DNA from: Bacillus sp. ISL-7
Lineage (GTDB): Bacteria > Bacillota > Bacilli > Bacillales_B > DSM-18226
Assembly: GCF_018613065.1 (NCBI RefSeq)
Contig: NZ_JAGGQW010000037.1
Coordinates: 10,224-74,223, forward strand
Reading direction: 5' to 3'
Length of the DNA: 64,000 nucleotides
A program made the position numbers and the translations under genes. Of this stretch, positions 33,731 through 43,258 are shown one piece after another (within the stretch, counting starts at the first letter, position 1; every line of letters starts with the position of its first letter). A model generated the notes under the pieces. That model was not told the DNA's origin and did no database searches. It saw only the letters and a program-made list of their open reading frames with translations.

Positions 33731-34996
33731 CTAAACCAGCATTTGAAACAGAGTACTATCTTTATTGACTTCGCGATATAAAAAGCCCTTCGCTTTGATT
33801 CGTTCAATCAATGGTGTGTAGTCTTCCTTATCCTTTAGTTCAATTCCAACCAAGGCTGGACCTGTTTCTCGATTATTCTTTTTCGTATATTCAAAATGGC
33901 TAATATCATCGTTTGGTCCAAGGACATCATCCAAAAACTCACGTAACGCACCCGGGCGTTGCGGGAATTGGACAATAAAATAATGCTGCAGTCCTTCATA
34001 AATTTTTGAGCGCTCTTTGATTTCCTGCATCCGACCAATATCATTGTTTCCGCCACTTACGATACAGACAACAGTTTTGCCCTTAATTTCATCTGCATAC
34101 ATATCCAAGGCTGCTACAGAAAGGGCTCCAGTCGGCTCCACAACGATTGCATTTTCATTGTATAACGATAATAATGTTGTGCAAACCTTTCCTTCCGGAA
34201 CAACAAGAATATCATCAACGATTTCTTTGCAAATGCTAAAGGTCATTGATCCCACCGTCTTCACAGCTGCGCCATCCACGAACGGGTCAATTTCTTTCAA
34301 TGAGGTAACTTCCCCTTTTAAAAATGATTCCTTCATACCAGGTGCACCTTGTGGCTCGACACCAATTAATTGCGTTTCTGGAGAATAGTGCCTTAAATAC
34401 GTGCCGACCCCAGACAAAAGCCCTCCTCCGCCAATTGCGGCAAACAGATAGTCAATTTTTTCAGGGCAATCATTGAGCAGTTCAACGGCAACCGTCCCTT
34501 GTCCAGCAATCACATCGGGATCATCAAAGGGATGAATAAATGTCCGATTTTCCTCTTGACTGCATTCCCTTGCTTTTTCATAAGCATCGTCAAAGGTATC
34601 CCCAACCAAAACAATCTCAACATCATCTTTACCCCAAAATTTAACTTGTTTTACCTTTTGCTTTGGTGTTGTACTTGGCATAAAGATTTTCCCATGAATA
34701 TTTAAGAGATGACAAGAATAAGCAACCCCCTGCGCATGGTTTCCTGCACTTGCACAGATAATTCCATTCTTTAACTCATCTTCATTAAGTTTCTTAATTC
34801 GATTATATGCCCCGCGGATTTTAAAGGAACGAACGCTTTGTAAATCCTCTCGTTTTAAGTAGACATGGCAGCCGTATCGTTCTGACAACAAGTGATTGTA
34901 TTGCAGGGGAGTTGGCGAAATAACATCCTTAATGGTATGGCTGGCAATAATAATATCCTCCACATTAAACACTTTCTTATCAACTTGTTGATTCAT
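33731..34996 (-). CDS. ilvA: Threonine ammonia-lyase, biosynthetic
   Basis: 421 residues. First step of isoleucine synthesis: threonine to 2-oxobutanoate. The PLP lysine is K59 in SFKIRGAYN, the glycine loop is GGGGLLSGVG near 192, and a single ACT-like regulatory domain (about 335-421) gives isoleucine feedback, as in the B. subtilis-type enzyme (422 residues). ATG with GGAGGGAAAAGG. Control is by an isoleucine T-box leader and a SigA promoter, with a possible cre upstream. Confidence 0.95.
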   Translation of the reverse strand: MNQQVDKKVFNVEDIIIASHTIKDVISPTPLQYNHLLSERYGCHVYLKREDLQSVRSFKIRGAYNRIKKLNEDELKNGIICASAGNHAQGVAYSCHLLNIHGKIFMPSTTPKQKVKQVKFWGKDDVEIVLVGDTFDDAYEKARECSQEENRTFIHPFDDPDVIAGQGTVAVELLNDCPEKIDYLFAAIGGGGLLSGVGTYLRHYSPETQLIGVEPQGAPGMKESFLKGEVTSLKEIDPFVDGAAVKTVGSMTFSICKEIVDDILVVPEGKVCTTLLSLYNENAIVVEPTGALSVAALDMYADEIKGKTVVCIVSGGNNDIGRMQEIKERSKIYEGLQHYFIVQFPQRPGALREFLDDVLGPNDDISHFEYTKKNNRETGPALVGIELKDKEDYTPLIERIKAKGFLYREVNKDSTLFQMLV

Positions 34997-35067
34997 CTTC
35001 CTTTTCCCTCCTAATTTTTTGCATCCATAAAGAAATTTTCATAAGAATAAATACATTTTTTAAACAC

Positions 35068-35340
35068 AAAAAACTCGCCCCCATAGTATAGGGACGAGTT
35101 AACTCGCGATACCACCCTACTTCCGCAACAAACAAACACTGCGGCTCTCGATCAACGTACCATTCTAAGTACGTGTTCCATTGTAACGGCGGAATTTCCG
35201 GTCTAGCTTACTTAACAGTTTCAGCTACACATCTCCGAGATGATCTTCGAATACGTCCTGACATCGACTTTCAGCAACTGTCGACTCTCTGTAGAACAAG
35301 GGCCTAATCTACTCTTCTCATCATTGATTCATCTTCAATT
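35068..35340 (-). promoter_or_regulatory. T-box riboswitch, isoleucine-type, for ilvA
   Basis: The T-box antiterminator sequence AGGGTGGTATCGCG (35118-35105, minus strand) is followed by a terminator CTCGTCCC/GGGGCGAG and a T-run (35100-35068). In stem I, GAAGATCATCTCGGAGATG places ATC (35244-35242), an isoleucine codon followed by A, at the specifier position. Uncharged tRNA-Ile would allow read-through into ilvA. Confidence 0.92.
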
Positions 35341-35346
35341 TTTATA

Positions 35347-35423
35347 AGGGTACCATTGAAAAAATAACTTGTCAATATTTTTTGACTATTTTAATTATTT
35401 TGTTAATTATAAAGCGCTTACAT
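35347..35423 (-). promoter_or_regulatory. ilvA promoter with upstream cre-like site
   Basis: TTGACA (35375-35370) and TACCCT (35352-35347) with a 17-bp spacer end just before the T-box. Upstream, ATGTAAGCGCTTTAT (about 35422-35408) fits the cre core TGTAAGCGCTTT with a mismatch at the end. Its place, about 75 bp before the start, resembles the CcpA activation site of the B. subtilis ilv-leu operon. Confidence 0.6.
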
Positions 35424-35456
35424 TGTTTTAAGGATTCTTTCGCCTATTTCATTCCC

Positions 35457-37055
35457 TTAATTTTTATATTTTATTTCGCCACCGATGATCGTCATATCAA
35501 TCTCAGTTTTGAGTAATTCGTCAGGATTCTCTATTGTAAATAAATTATTAGAATAAACCGTTAGATCCGCTAGCTTACCTCTTGAAATCGTCCCTTTAAG
35601 ATTTTCTTCATTGGTAGCGAATGCACCCCCAACTGTAAAAAGCTTAACGGCTTCAAGCATTGAGAGTTTCTCTTCTGCATTCCAGCCTTCATGTAGATCC
35701 CCAGGAGTTCTACGGGTAACCGCAGCATGAATACCAAGAAGAGGGTCTATAGGTTCAACGGGTGCATCGGAACCGCCAGCACACAAAACGCCCGATTCAA
35801 GTAACGTTTTCCATGCATATAAAAAGGGCTCCCTCTTTTCGCCTACTCTTTCTTTCACCCATGGATAATCACCCACCACGAACCTTGGTTGAATATCAGC
35901 AATCCGGCTCATATCCACTAATCGCTGAACTAAATCATTCCGAACCAGGGATGTGTGAATAATCCGATCACGGTATTCCACTTTTGGAAATTGATCCAGT
36001 ATATCTAGAATATTTTCTAAAGCCTTGTCTCCAATCGTATGGACAGCTAGTGGCATGGCGTGTTCTCGTACCTCTTTAACCACTCTATAAATGGTTTCTT
36101 GGTCATACATGGCATCTCCAAACTGACTCGGGTTATCGTGATAGGGCTCTGATAGGAGCGCCGTTCTTCTCCCAAATGCTCCATCAGCAAAAATTTTTAT
36201 CGCTCCTATTTGTAGTTTGTCATTTCCATAGCCTGCATACATTCCTCTTTCTTTCAATAGATTAAGATAGGGGTAATCAATGAGCAGATTACAGCGTAAA
36301 CCTTGGCCTTCCTGGTTAATTAATTCATCATACATTTTATACGTGGAATCCAGGCCGCCTAAATAAGCAGGATCATTGGTATGTACACTTGTTAGTCCCT
36401 TCTTCACCGCAAATTGCATCGCTTGCTGTAAGCCACCCTTTAACTCTTGATAGGTTCGTTCCGGGATGTATTTTGTTATCAGCTGGGAAGCCGATTCGAG
36501 CAGCATCCCTGTCGGCTTTTTGGTAATCGGATCAAGTACAACTGTTCCGCCGGTTGGAATATGAATCTCCGGATAATACTGACTCATTTCAAGTGCCTTG
36601 CTATTCACTAAAAATGTATGGTGACAAATCCGTTTTAGATAAACAGGACAGTGCGGTGCAACAACGTCTAACTCATCTATGGTAGGAATAGTTCCTTCCA
36701 TAAAGAGATTTTCATCCCAGCCCATTCCGACAAGCCACTTTCCAGGCGCAACGGTATTCGCCTTTTCCCTAATTTTATCAAGCATTTCGCTTTTTGATTT
36801 TACACCGGTTAAATCAAGGTCTAAAAAGTTGAACGCCACACCAGAAAGGTGCAGGTGGCTATCAGTCAATCCGGGGGTAACCATTTTCCCCTGCAAATCA
36901 ATAATGTTTGACCCATTTCTGCCCCATTGTAGGATCATTTCGTGGTGTGACCCTATATCTACGATTCTACCTTTCTCAACGACAACAGATTCCACTACTG
37001 GTTGATTCGGGTCCAAAGTATAGATTGTCCCATTTATAAAAATTGACTTTGTCAT
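35457..37055 (-). CDS. Amidohydrolase, YtcJ-like (metal-dependent)
   Basis: 532 residues from ATG 37055 with GGGAG at good distance; the open frame runs 13 codons further. An amidohydrolase 3 family enzyme: an N-terminal beta part (IFINGTIYTLDP), TPGLTDSHLHL metal motif near 57-67, VHTIGDKAL and SDAPVEPIDPLLGIHAAVTRR (final metal Asp), and a C-terminal beta part. YtcJ relatives hydrolyse N-substituted formamides or other amides. It is the last gene of brnQ-amidohydrolase-amidohydrolase, under a sigma-54 promoter. It is a diverged paralog of the next gene. Confidence 0.87.
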   Translation of the reverse strand: MTKSIFINGTIYTLDPNQPVVESVVVEKGRIVDIGSHHEMILQWGRNGSNIIDLQGKMVTPGLTDSHLHLSGVAFNFLDLDLTGVKSKSEMLDKIREKANTVAPGKWLVGMGWDENLFMEGTIPTIDELDVVAPHCPVYLKRICHHTFLVNSKALEMSQYYPEIHIPTGGTVVLDPITKKPTGMLLESASQLITKYIPERTYQELKGGLQQAMQFAVKKGLTSVHTNDPAYLGGLDSTYKMYDELINQEGQGLRCNLLIDYPYLNLLKERGMYAGYGNDKLQIGAIKIFADGAFGRRTALLSEPYHDNPSQFGDAMYDQETIYRVVKEVREHAMPLAVHTIGDKALENILDILDQFPKVEYRDRIIHTSLVRNDLVQRLVDMSRIADIQPRFVVGDYPWVKERVGEKREPFLYAWKTLLESGVLCAGGSDAPVEPIDPLLGIHAAVTRRTPGDLHEGWNAEEKLSMLEAVKLFTVGGAFATNEENLKGTISRGKLADLTVYSNNLFTIENPDELLKTEIDMTIIGGEIKYKN

Positions 37056-37147
37056 AATATCTCCCTTTCCTTTATTATATTTCTGTTTTACCATATTGAA
37101 AAAAATGTGTAAAACTAATAAGTTCTGGAATTAGAAATGGAGGAAAG

Positions 37148-37180
37148 CCAGATTCTATCTTCTTTAGAGATAGAATCTGG
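37148..37180 (-). other. Intercistronic hairpin between the two amidohydrolase genes
   Basis: CCAGATTCTATCT and its exact inverse form a 13-bp stem with a 7-base loop. There is no proper T-run, so it is more likely an mRNA stabiliser or partial terminator. Confidence 0.6.
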
Positions 37181-37201
37181 GAATTACGACCAAATCGAAC
37201 T

Positions 37202-38827
37202 CTATTCATATAAAGATGCTGCCTCTTTTTGATAAACGGATTTTCCGCCCATAAATGTCTCCACTACCTGTATTTCGTCAATCTTCTCAGGGCTCACTTC
37301 AAAGATATCTTGGTTAAGTATTATAAAATCGGCATGATATCCTGGTGCCAGCTGTCCAACCTTCGGAATGCGGGTAATTTCTTGAGCGGCCCTAGTATAA
37401 AGAATGATAGCTGTCTCTAAATCTACTTTTTGTTCTTGGCCCGTGTCCGTCCCGTCATAGGCCAAGCGTGTAACAGCCGATTTTATGCCTACAAATGGAT
37501 TCACCGGATCGGCCCATGCCGTTGCAGGGGCATCTGATGAAAAGGCAACTTTAATTCCTGCTTCTAACATTGACTGTACAGGATAGGTCTTTTTTGTTCG
37601 ATCGGCCCCTAGGTTATTATGGTAGCTTTCAATTTCTGCAAATAAGAAGATTGGCTGGGTAACAAAAGCAATTCCAGTTTCCGATGAACGCTTTAATGCT
37701 TGTGGTGTTGGCATAGCCGCATGTTCAATTCTGATCGAAGGGGAATCTGTAAGCCAGCCCTTTTTTCCATAAAATGTGTCAACAATTAAATCAATTGCCT
37801 GCTCACCCATGGCATGGACAACCAGCTGAACATTATTTTGCTCTGCTGCCTCTGCTGCCGCCAATAATTCTTCCTCGGTTGTCATTTGGATCCCATAATT
37901 CTCCCCCTCACCTAAGAAAGGCGGATTTACCCATGCGGTTTGGCCGGATACACTTCCATCTGAGAATAACTTAACCCCGCCAATATGGATTTGGTTTTCA
38001 AGGCTAGTTTTTTCGTTTTCCAAGATCGGGTTTTTCTTTAAATCTTCCCAAATATAGTAGAGTACTGTACGTTGCTTTAGTCCTTTTTTGACTGCATCAT
38101 TATACATTTCCAAATAATCAGTTGGTTCCGTTCTGCCCATAGCATCGGTTATCGCTGTAATTCCATGTGAGAGCAGCACATTACTTAACTCGGCAAGTAT
38201 TTCAGCGTTCTCTTCGAGTGTTTTCACAGGCATAATCCGAGTGACAAGGTCCTTGGCATTCTCACGTAAAATGCCAGTGGGTTCACCGTCTTCATCCCTG
38301 TCAATCTGACCGCCTGGCACTTCAGGTGTATCCCTTGTAATTCCTGCTAATTCCAAAGCCTTGCTGTTAACAACCACAATATGTGCACACGTCCGTGTAA
38401 TAATAACAGGAACGTCTGCAGCAGCTTGGTCTAAATCCCAGCGTGTGGGTGAACGTCCTTCCAGCAACTTTCCTTCATCATATCCCCAGCCTTCAACCCA
38501 TTTATCCTTCCCTTGAGCACCGCGCAAACTTCTAATCTCTTTAATTAAATCTTCAATGGAATGAATAAGCGGAGGCGTACAAGCTATTTGCTTGGATGCA
38601 TTAGCAAGGTACAATGGGTGTAGATGAGCATCGATTAAGCCTGGCAGCACACTAAGACCCTGAAGATCGACACATTCACCTTCAATTTTTTCTAAATCAG
38701 TTTGACTGCCAATCCATGCTACCTTACCATCACGAACGATCATCGCGGTTGCATGCGGTTTATCAGGATTAGCTGTAAAAATCTTTCCATTAATATAGGT
38801 ACACTCAGTCTTTTTATTGATAGTCAT
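37202..38827 (-). CDS. Amidohydrolase, YtcJ-like (second)
   Basis: 541 residues with GGGAG before the ATG. Same family as the gene at 35457: TYINGKIFTANP, LPGLIDAHLHPLYLA, HAMGEQAIDLIVD and SSDAPATAWADPVNPFVGIKSAVTRL. The two share fold and metal motifs but differ throughout, so they likely have different substrates. It lies 61 bp after brnQ. Together with the transporter this suggests uptake and hydrolysis of an N-acylated or amidated amino acid; that is inference. Confidence 0.87.
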   Translation of the reverse strand: MTINKKTECTYINGKIFTANPDKPHATAMIVRDGKVAWIGSQTDLEKIEGECVDLQGLSVLPGLIDAHLHPLYLANASKQIACTPPLIHSIEDLIKEIRSLRGAQGKDKWVEGWGYDEGKLLEGRSPTRWDLDQAAADVPVIITRTCAHIVVVNSKALELAGITRDTPEVPGGQIDRDEDGEPTGILRENAKDLVTRIMPVKTLEENAEILAELSNVLLSHGITAITDAMGRTEPTDYLEMYNDAVKKGLKQRTVLYYIWEDLKKNPILENEKTSLENQIHIGGVKLFSDGSVSGQTAWVNPPFLGEGENYGIQMTTEEELLAAAEAAEQNNVQLVVHAMGEQAIDLIVDTFYGKKGWLTDSPSIRIEHAAMPTPQALKRSSETGIAFVTQPIFLFAEIESYHNNLGADRTKKTYPVQSMLEAGIKVAFSSDAPATAWADPVNPFVGIKSAVTRLAYDGTDTGQEQKVDLETAIILYTRAAQEITRIPKVGQLAPGYHADFIILNQDIFEVSPEKIDEIQVVETFMGGKSVYQKEAASLYE

Positions 38828-38888
38828 TGATTTCTCTTACTCCCTTTCTGAAAATCTAGCAAGTTGCATTGATTGTATAATTTATCAG

Positions 38889-40208
38889 TTACGCACTTAA
38901 ATCCGTTCCTATGTCATTTTTTCGAGGAGCTGCCCTATAAAGCAGTGCTCCTCCAATAAATCCGATGATTGCCGGTAGAAGCCATGCGAACCCCTTGCTG
39001 CTTAACGGGATCATTGATATCAAATCATTAGCAAGCTTTATGTTTAATCCATAGGCTCCTAACATTTCAAATAAGCTAACTGAAACCGTTAACAAGACCG
39101 CCCCCTTGTATGCCCCTGCATTTGGGATATATTTACGGAAGACGCCAAGGAATACTATTACAATCGATACTGGATAGAGTCCCAAGAAGAGTGGAAGCGC
39201 GAAGTTAATAATTTTTTCAACCCCAAGCAGGCCTACTGAAACTCCACAAATACATATAACTAGAACCCAAGTACGATAGTTTACTTTATTTTTGGTCAAT
39301 TGACTGAGAAAATCGGCAATCGACGCTGTAATCCCAATCGCCGTTGTAAGGCAGGCTAAGGCAACAGCAACAGCCAAGAAAATCGTTCCATAATCGCCTA
39401 GTAAACGATGAACAAGTCCCGTTAAAAGAGCAGTACTCTCAATATCTTTCGGGAATAGACCTGTACCTGTAGCACCAATATAAAGTAAGCCACCGTAAAC
39501 AATTAATAGACCCACACCTGCGATGATGGTACCATTAATCGCAACTTTTCTAACATTAGCAGAGTCCTTATACCCTCTGTTACCAACAGCTCCGATAAAT
39601 ACTGAGGCACAAAGTAGACCAGTAAAAAGGTCACCCGTCTGATAGGCACCAGTAAAAGCATTAGAAAATGCGTTTGGAAGTTTTGTATCAATCGGTGCTG
39701 CAACTGGATCGAATGTACCTTTAAAGATGATGAATAATAAAATAACTAATAATCCAGGTGTCAGCACTTTTCCCACTTTATCGATAAGATTTGATCGGTC
39801 ATTGGCAAAATAATAATTAAGGGCAAAGAAGATAATCATCGTTCCAACCGCAGGAAAATGCGGAAATAGTATATGAACGCCTATTTCATGAGTGGTAGCA
39901 GCCGTTCGAGGGACGGAAACGACCATGGCAACACATAACATACACAGAATATTGTAAACTTTATAAAACCATGGACTAATTGGGTTGGTTAAGACTTCAA
40001 ATTTCCCTTCAGCATTTAAAACAGCTATTAGTCCAAGTAAGGGCAGGATAATTCCAGTAAGAACAAAACCTGCGAGAGCGGTTGGCCAATCTGTCCCCGA
40101 AACAAATCCGATCGATGGCGGAAAAATTAAATTCCCAGCACCGAAAAATACGGCGAAAAAGGCAAAACCAAAAATGAGACTATCAAGGTAAATCTTGTTT
40201 GTTTTCAT
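38889..40208 (-). CDS. brnQ: Branched-chain amino acid:cation symporter
   Basis: 439 residues from ATG 40208, with AAAGGAG eight bases before; the frame opens 12 codons earlier. Twelve membrane segments of the LIVCS family: FGFAFFAVFFGAGNLIFPPSIG near the start and VPRTAATTHEIGV (family VPRTAA motif) near 90. Imports Leu, Ile, Val with sodium or proton. First gene of a sigma-54 operon with two amidohydrolases, an unusual pairing. Confidence 0.93.
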   Translation of the reverse strand: MKTNKIYLDSLIFGFAFFAVFFGAGNLIFPPSIGFVSGTDWPTALAGFVLTGIILPLLGLIAVLNAEGKFEVLTNPISPWFYKVYNILCMLCVAMVVSVPRTAATTHEIGVHILFPHFPAVGTMIIFFALNYYFANDRSNLIDKVGKVLTPGLLVILLFIIFKGTFDPVAAPIDTKLPNAFSNAFTGAYQTGDLFTGLLCASVFIGAVGNRGYKDSANVRKVAINGTIIAGVGLLIVYGGLLYIGATGTGLFPKDIESTALLTGLVHRLLGDYGTIFLAVAVALACLTTAIGITASIADFLSQLTKNKVNYRTWVLVICICGVSVGLLGVEKIINFALPLFLGLYPVSIVIVFLGVFRKYIPNAGAYKGAVLLTVSVSLFEMLGAYGLNIKLANDLISMIPLSSKGFAWLLPAIIGFIGGALLYRAAPRKNDIGTDLSA

Positions 40209-40321
40209 TCGATGCACTCCTTTAATTACTGAAATCCCATACAATGGTTAGAATTTGACCAATCGTGCAATCCCTTATGAATATTTAAAATTAATAAATA
40301 ATTGCACATCACTCAAATACG

Positions 40322-40339
40322 ATGCAATAATTGTGCCAA
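40322..40339 (-). promoter_or_regulatory. Sigma-54 promoter of the brnQ operon
   Basis: TTGGCACAATTATTGCAT on the minus strand, GG-N10-GC, a full match to TGGCAC-N5-TTGCA, about 115 bp before the brnQ start. Confidence 0.9.
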
Positions 40340-40490
40340 CTTTATAAAAACCAATTAACAATTATGTGAAATTTTCGAATAAACCTTATAAATCCTCTAT
40401 TAACGACAATAAATTTTTAAAGAAATATGAATAATTATTACAATTTTCTTGAAAGTTTATCGGTATAAATCAAACCGAGAAACGATAATT

Positions 40491-40525
40491 GTAAAAATTT
40501 TTTTATTTCGTAAAAATATTTTTAC
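40491..40525 (-). promoter_or_regulatory. Paired enhancer-like palindromes upstream of brnQ
   Basis: GTAAAAATATTTTTAC (40510-40525, perfect) and GTAAAAATTTTTTTAT (40491-40506, imperfect) have centres about 20 bp apart and lie 150-190 bp upstream of the sigma-54 promoter. The same pair at the same distance precedes the ABC operon (43259-43295). The rest of 40209-40647 shows only the promoter and terminator. Confidence 0.65.
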
Positions 40526-40555
40526 CATAAATAAAAGATCAAGGACTTCCCACAC

Positions 40556-40640
40556 AATAAAAAATGCCCACGGATAAGAGGACATTTTTCTATTCATAGT
40601 CATTGGGACTAACAATCCAATGACTATGATTTTCTTAGCT
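40556..40640 (-). terminator. Terminator region of the ABC transporter operon
   Basis: Two hairpins after the permease stop at 40648: CATAGTCATTGG/CCAATGACTATG (40600-40630) and AAATGTCC/GGGCATTT (40561-40589) followed by TTTATT on the minus strand. Confidence 0.65.
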
Positions 40641-40647
40641 TAAAACT

Positions 40648-41364
40648 CTATTGCTCAATTATGCTTGTCGATTTGGAACTTACAGCAAGAGTAGCTTTTA
40701 CCTTGTTCTTAGTGTCTGGGCTGTATTTCACCTCCAATTTATGGAATATATAAGTGAATATCCCAACAAGAATAAGATAAAACAAGCCAGTTACCATGTA
40801 GGTTTCCAATGGCCGGTAATTGGCTCCAGCAATTGACATCGTAGCACCCCATAAATCTGTCATACCAATATAGGCCACTAGTGCTGATTCTTTCAGCAAT
40901 AGGATAAATTGGTTTCCAAGTGAGGGTATAGCCCGTTTGAAGGCCTGCGGTAAAATAATTCTTCGCATCGCTAACTTGTAAGTCATCCCAAGAGAGCGTG
41001 CTGCTTCCATCTGACCATTATCAATCGATTGAATGGCACCGCGGAAGATCTCCGATATATATGCCCCATTGTGAACGGATAAGGCGATGACCCCTGCCCA
41101 AAATTGCGGTAACGTTAAGATGGACGAAATTCCAAAATAGAGAATACAGATTTGGACTATCATAGGCGTTCCACGAACGAGGATTAAATAACCTTGCGCA
41201 ATGAGGTTTAGGAATTTAATATTAGAGAGTGAAAAGAAGGCAAACACAAGGCCGATAATACTTCCTAATATAAGTGAACTAACGGTTACCTTCATTGTTA
41301 TTAATAATGCATCAAATAATGAGCTAAAGTTTGATTGAAAAATTTCTAGCATGTCAAATCCCAT
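40648..41364 (-). CDS. Amino-acid ABC transporter permease (HisM/GlnP type)
   Basis: 238 residues with five membrane helices. The EAA loop EAARSLGMTYKLAMRRIILPQA near 118-139 contacts the ATPase, and the LVRGTPMIVQICILYFG stretch is typical of polar amino-acid permeases. Start at ATG 41364, or ATG 41352 which has GGATGGG nearby. Last gene of ATPase, binding protein, permease. The single permease implies a homodimer pore. Basic amino acids are likely substrates given the roc neighbours, but this is inference. Confidence 0.92.
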   Translation of the reverse strand: MGFDMLEIFQSNFSSLFDALLITMKVTVSSLILGSIIGLVFAFFSLSNIKFLNLIAQGYLILVRGTPMIVQICILYFGISSILTLPQFWAGVIALSVHNGAYISEIFRGAIQSIDNGQMEAARSLGMTYKLAMRRIILPQAFKRAIPSLGNQFILLLKESALVAYIGMTDLWGATMSIAGANYRPLETYMVTGLFYLILVGIFTYIFHKLEVKYSPDTKNKVKATLAVSSKSTSIIEQ

Positions 41365-41398
41365 CCAGTCAACAGATAATTTTTTGATTCAACCTGCA

Positions 41399-42190
41399 TT
41401 ATTTCTTTGTTTCCATAAGATTGTAGCCAAACCACTTTTTACTAATCTTTTCATAAGTTCCATCTGCAATGATTTCGTCCAATGCTTTGTTGATTTTATT
41501 AGTTAGTTCTTTATCTTCTTTGTTCGTTGCGATGGCTTGATTATCTACTTGTAGTAATTCATCTACTGCCTTAATTTTCAAGTCACCTTGAGTAATGCCC
41601 ACTTTACCAAAAATATCATCACAGATAACTGCATCAACACGCCCTGTCGCTAAGTCCATTAAAGCAGTCATATCCCCTTGAGAATAAGCCATGACTTTTT
41701 CCTGATCAGTTAACTCTTTTGCTAGCTTTTCATAGATTGTTGCTGGTGTAACCCCAATTTTCTTACCCTTTAAGTCTGCTTTCGACTTAATTTCAGTATT
41801 GTTAGCACTTACAAAAATTCTTGAACCAGATTTGTAGTAGGGATTCGTAAAATCTACAGCTTTCTGACGTTCTTCCGTTACTGTCATACTTCCAAGGATT
41901 GCATCAAATTTTTTATCTCTAAGTCCTTGAATAATGGTCTCAAATGGAAAGGTGATTGCTTTTGGTTTCATATCCATTTTATTAGCCAAAGCTTCACCAA
42001 TTTCAACATCAAAACCTGTTAGTTTCCCATCTTCCTTATAATTAAAAGGCTTAAATAAACCGCTCATGGCATAAACAAATTCTTCTTGTTTCTCAGCAGT
42101 GTTTGTTTCCTTCGTTGAACCACATCCCGCAAGAACGATAGAAATCATTAATATAACTGAAATTAAACTGACAATCGTCTTCTTTTTCAT
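41399..42190 (-). CDS. Amino-acid ABC transporter substrate-binding lipoprotein
   Basis: 263 residues. Signal peptide with lipobox VLAGC (lipid Cys 23), then a SBP family 3 fold: FKPFNYKEDGKLTGFDVEIGEALA, FDAILGSMTVTEERQKAVDFTNPYY and LKGKKIGVTPAT. The Asp of GFDVEIG and the Arg of EERQ are standard ligand residues for the amino-acid main chain. Side-chain specificity cannot be read. ATG with AGGGGG. Confidence 0.93.
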   Translation of the reverse strand: MKKKTIVSLISVILMISIVLAGCGSTKETNTAEKQEEFVYAMSGLFKPFNYKEDGKLTGFDVEIGEALANKMDMKPKAITFPFETIIQGLRDKKFDAILGSMTVTEERQKAVDFTNPYYKSGSRIFVSANNTEIKSKADLKGKKIGVTPATIYEKLAKELTDQEKVMAYSQGDMTALMDLATGRVDAVICDDIFGKVGITQGDLKIKAVDELLQVDNQAIATNKEDKELTNKINKALDEIIADGTYEKISKKWFGYNLMETKK

Positions 42191-42214
42191 TTTATTGCCC
42201 CCTGTTTCTTTTAT

Positions 42215-42940
42215 TTATTTTAAAATGCTATTTAAAAACTGTTTTGTTCGCTCATTTTGCGGATGATTAAAGAAGCTGTTCGGATGCTCTTGCTCCAAAA
42301 TTTGTCCATCATGCATGAAAGCCACCCGATCTGCAACCTCACGTGCAAAACCCATCTCATGGGTAACGACCACCATCGTCATCCCATCATTTGCTAATTG
42401 CTTCATAACTTGCAGCACCTCGCCAACTAATTCAGGATCTAGCGCTGACGTTGGTTCATCAAAGAGCATGATTTTCGGCTTCATCGCAAGTGCTCTCGCA
42501 ATTGCTACCCTTTGCTTTTGCCCGCCTGACAAGCTATCTGGAAAGACATCTGCTTTATCTCTTAATCCTACTTTTTCTAGTAATTCATAGGCGTGCTGCT
42601 TTACCTCGTCCACTTTTCTCTTTTTCACAAAGATGGGTGCTTCAATAATATTTTCTAGAACTGTTTTATGAGGAAATAAGTTAAAGTGTTGAAAAACCAT
42701 GCCAACCTCTTCACGGACTTTATTCAGATTTGTTTTATTAGGAACGATTGGTTCTCCTTCAATCTGAATCTCCCCGTCGTCATATACTTCTAAAAAATTT
42801 AGACAACGGAGTAAAGTGCTTTTTCCCGAGCCACTTGCCCCTATTAAAACAACTACTTCTTTTTCATTAACCGTTAAATCGACACCCTTTAATACGGTTA
42901 ATGGACCAAAGGATTTTACCAAATTTTTCAATTGAATCAT
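42215..42940 (-). CDS. Amino-acid ABC transporter ATPase
   Basis: 241 residues. Walker [10 protein letters not shown] (34-42), signature [15 protein letters not shown] near 133, Walker [14 protein letters not shown], and H-loop [10 protein letters not shown] are all intact. First gene of the operon, with GGGGGAGC before the ATG. Its 5' leader contains the hairpin ATCAACTG/CAGTTGAT (42997-43019) and begins at a sigma-54 promoter. Confidence 0.95.
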   Translation of the reverse strand: MIQLKNLVKSFGPLTVLKGVDLTVNEKEVVVLIGASGSGKSTLLRCLNFLEVYDDGEIQIEGEPIVPNKTNLNKVREEVGMVFQHFNLFPHKTVLENIIEAPIFVKKRKVDEVKQHAYELLEKVGLRDKADVFPDSLSGGQKQRVAIARALAMKPKIMLFDEPTSALDPELVGEVLQVMKQLANDGMTMVVVTHEMGFAREVADRVAFMHDGQILEQEHPNSFFNHPQNERTKQFLNSILK

Positions 42941-43077
42941 TTATTGCTCCCCCTTTCTACGAAACGATGGAAATTAGTTATATATGTAAATTCTTATCAA
43001 CTGTGATTTTGCAGTTGATTACTTTTCTAAACACCTCCTTATCAACATGAGAACTTTTACATACTTACTATTTATTA

Positions 43078-43095
43078 ATGCAATTCCTATGCCAA
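43078..43095 (-). promoter_or_regulatory. Sigma-54 promoter of the ABC transporter operon
   Basis: TTGGCATAGGAATTGCAT on the minus strand, GG-N10-GC, one base from the -24 consensus, about 140 bp before the ATPase start. Confidence 0.87.
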
Positions 43096-43258
43096 CTTTT
43101 ATAATATTTAAATTATTTAGTCAATTAGGATTAGCTTATCTATGCTAAAATGCTAAAATCATTTAGAACTCTCCCAAAATTTTAAAACATAAATTATTTT
43201 TTACCCTTAGAATTTTCTGATAATACCTTTTGTCATTTTCAACTATCTTTCTTTTTGT

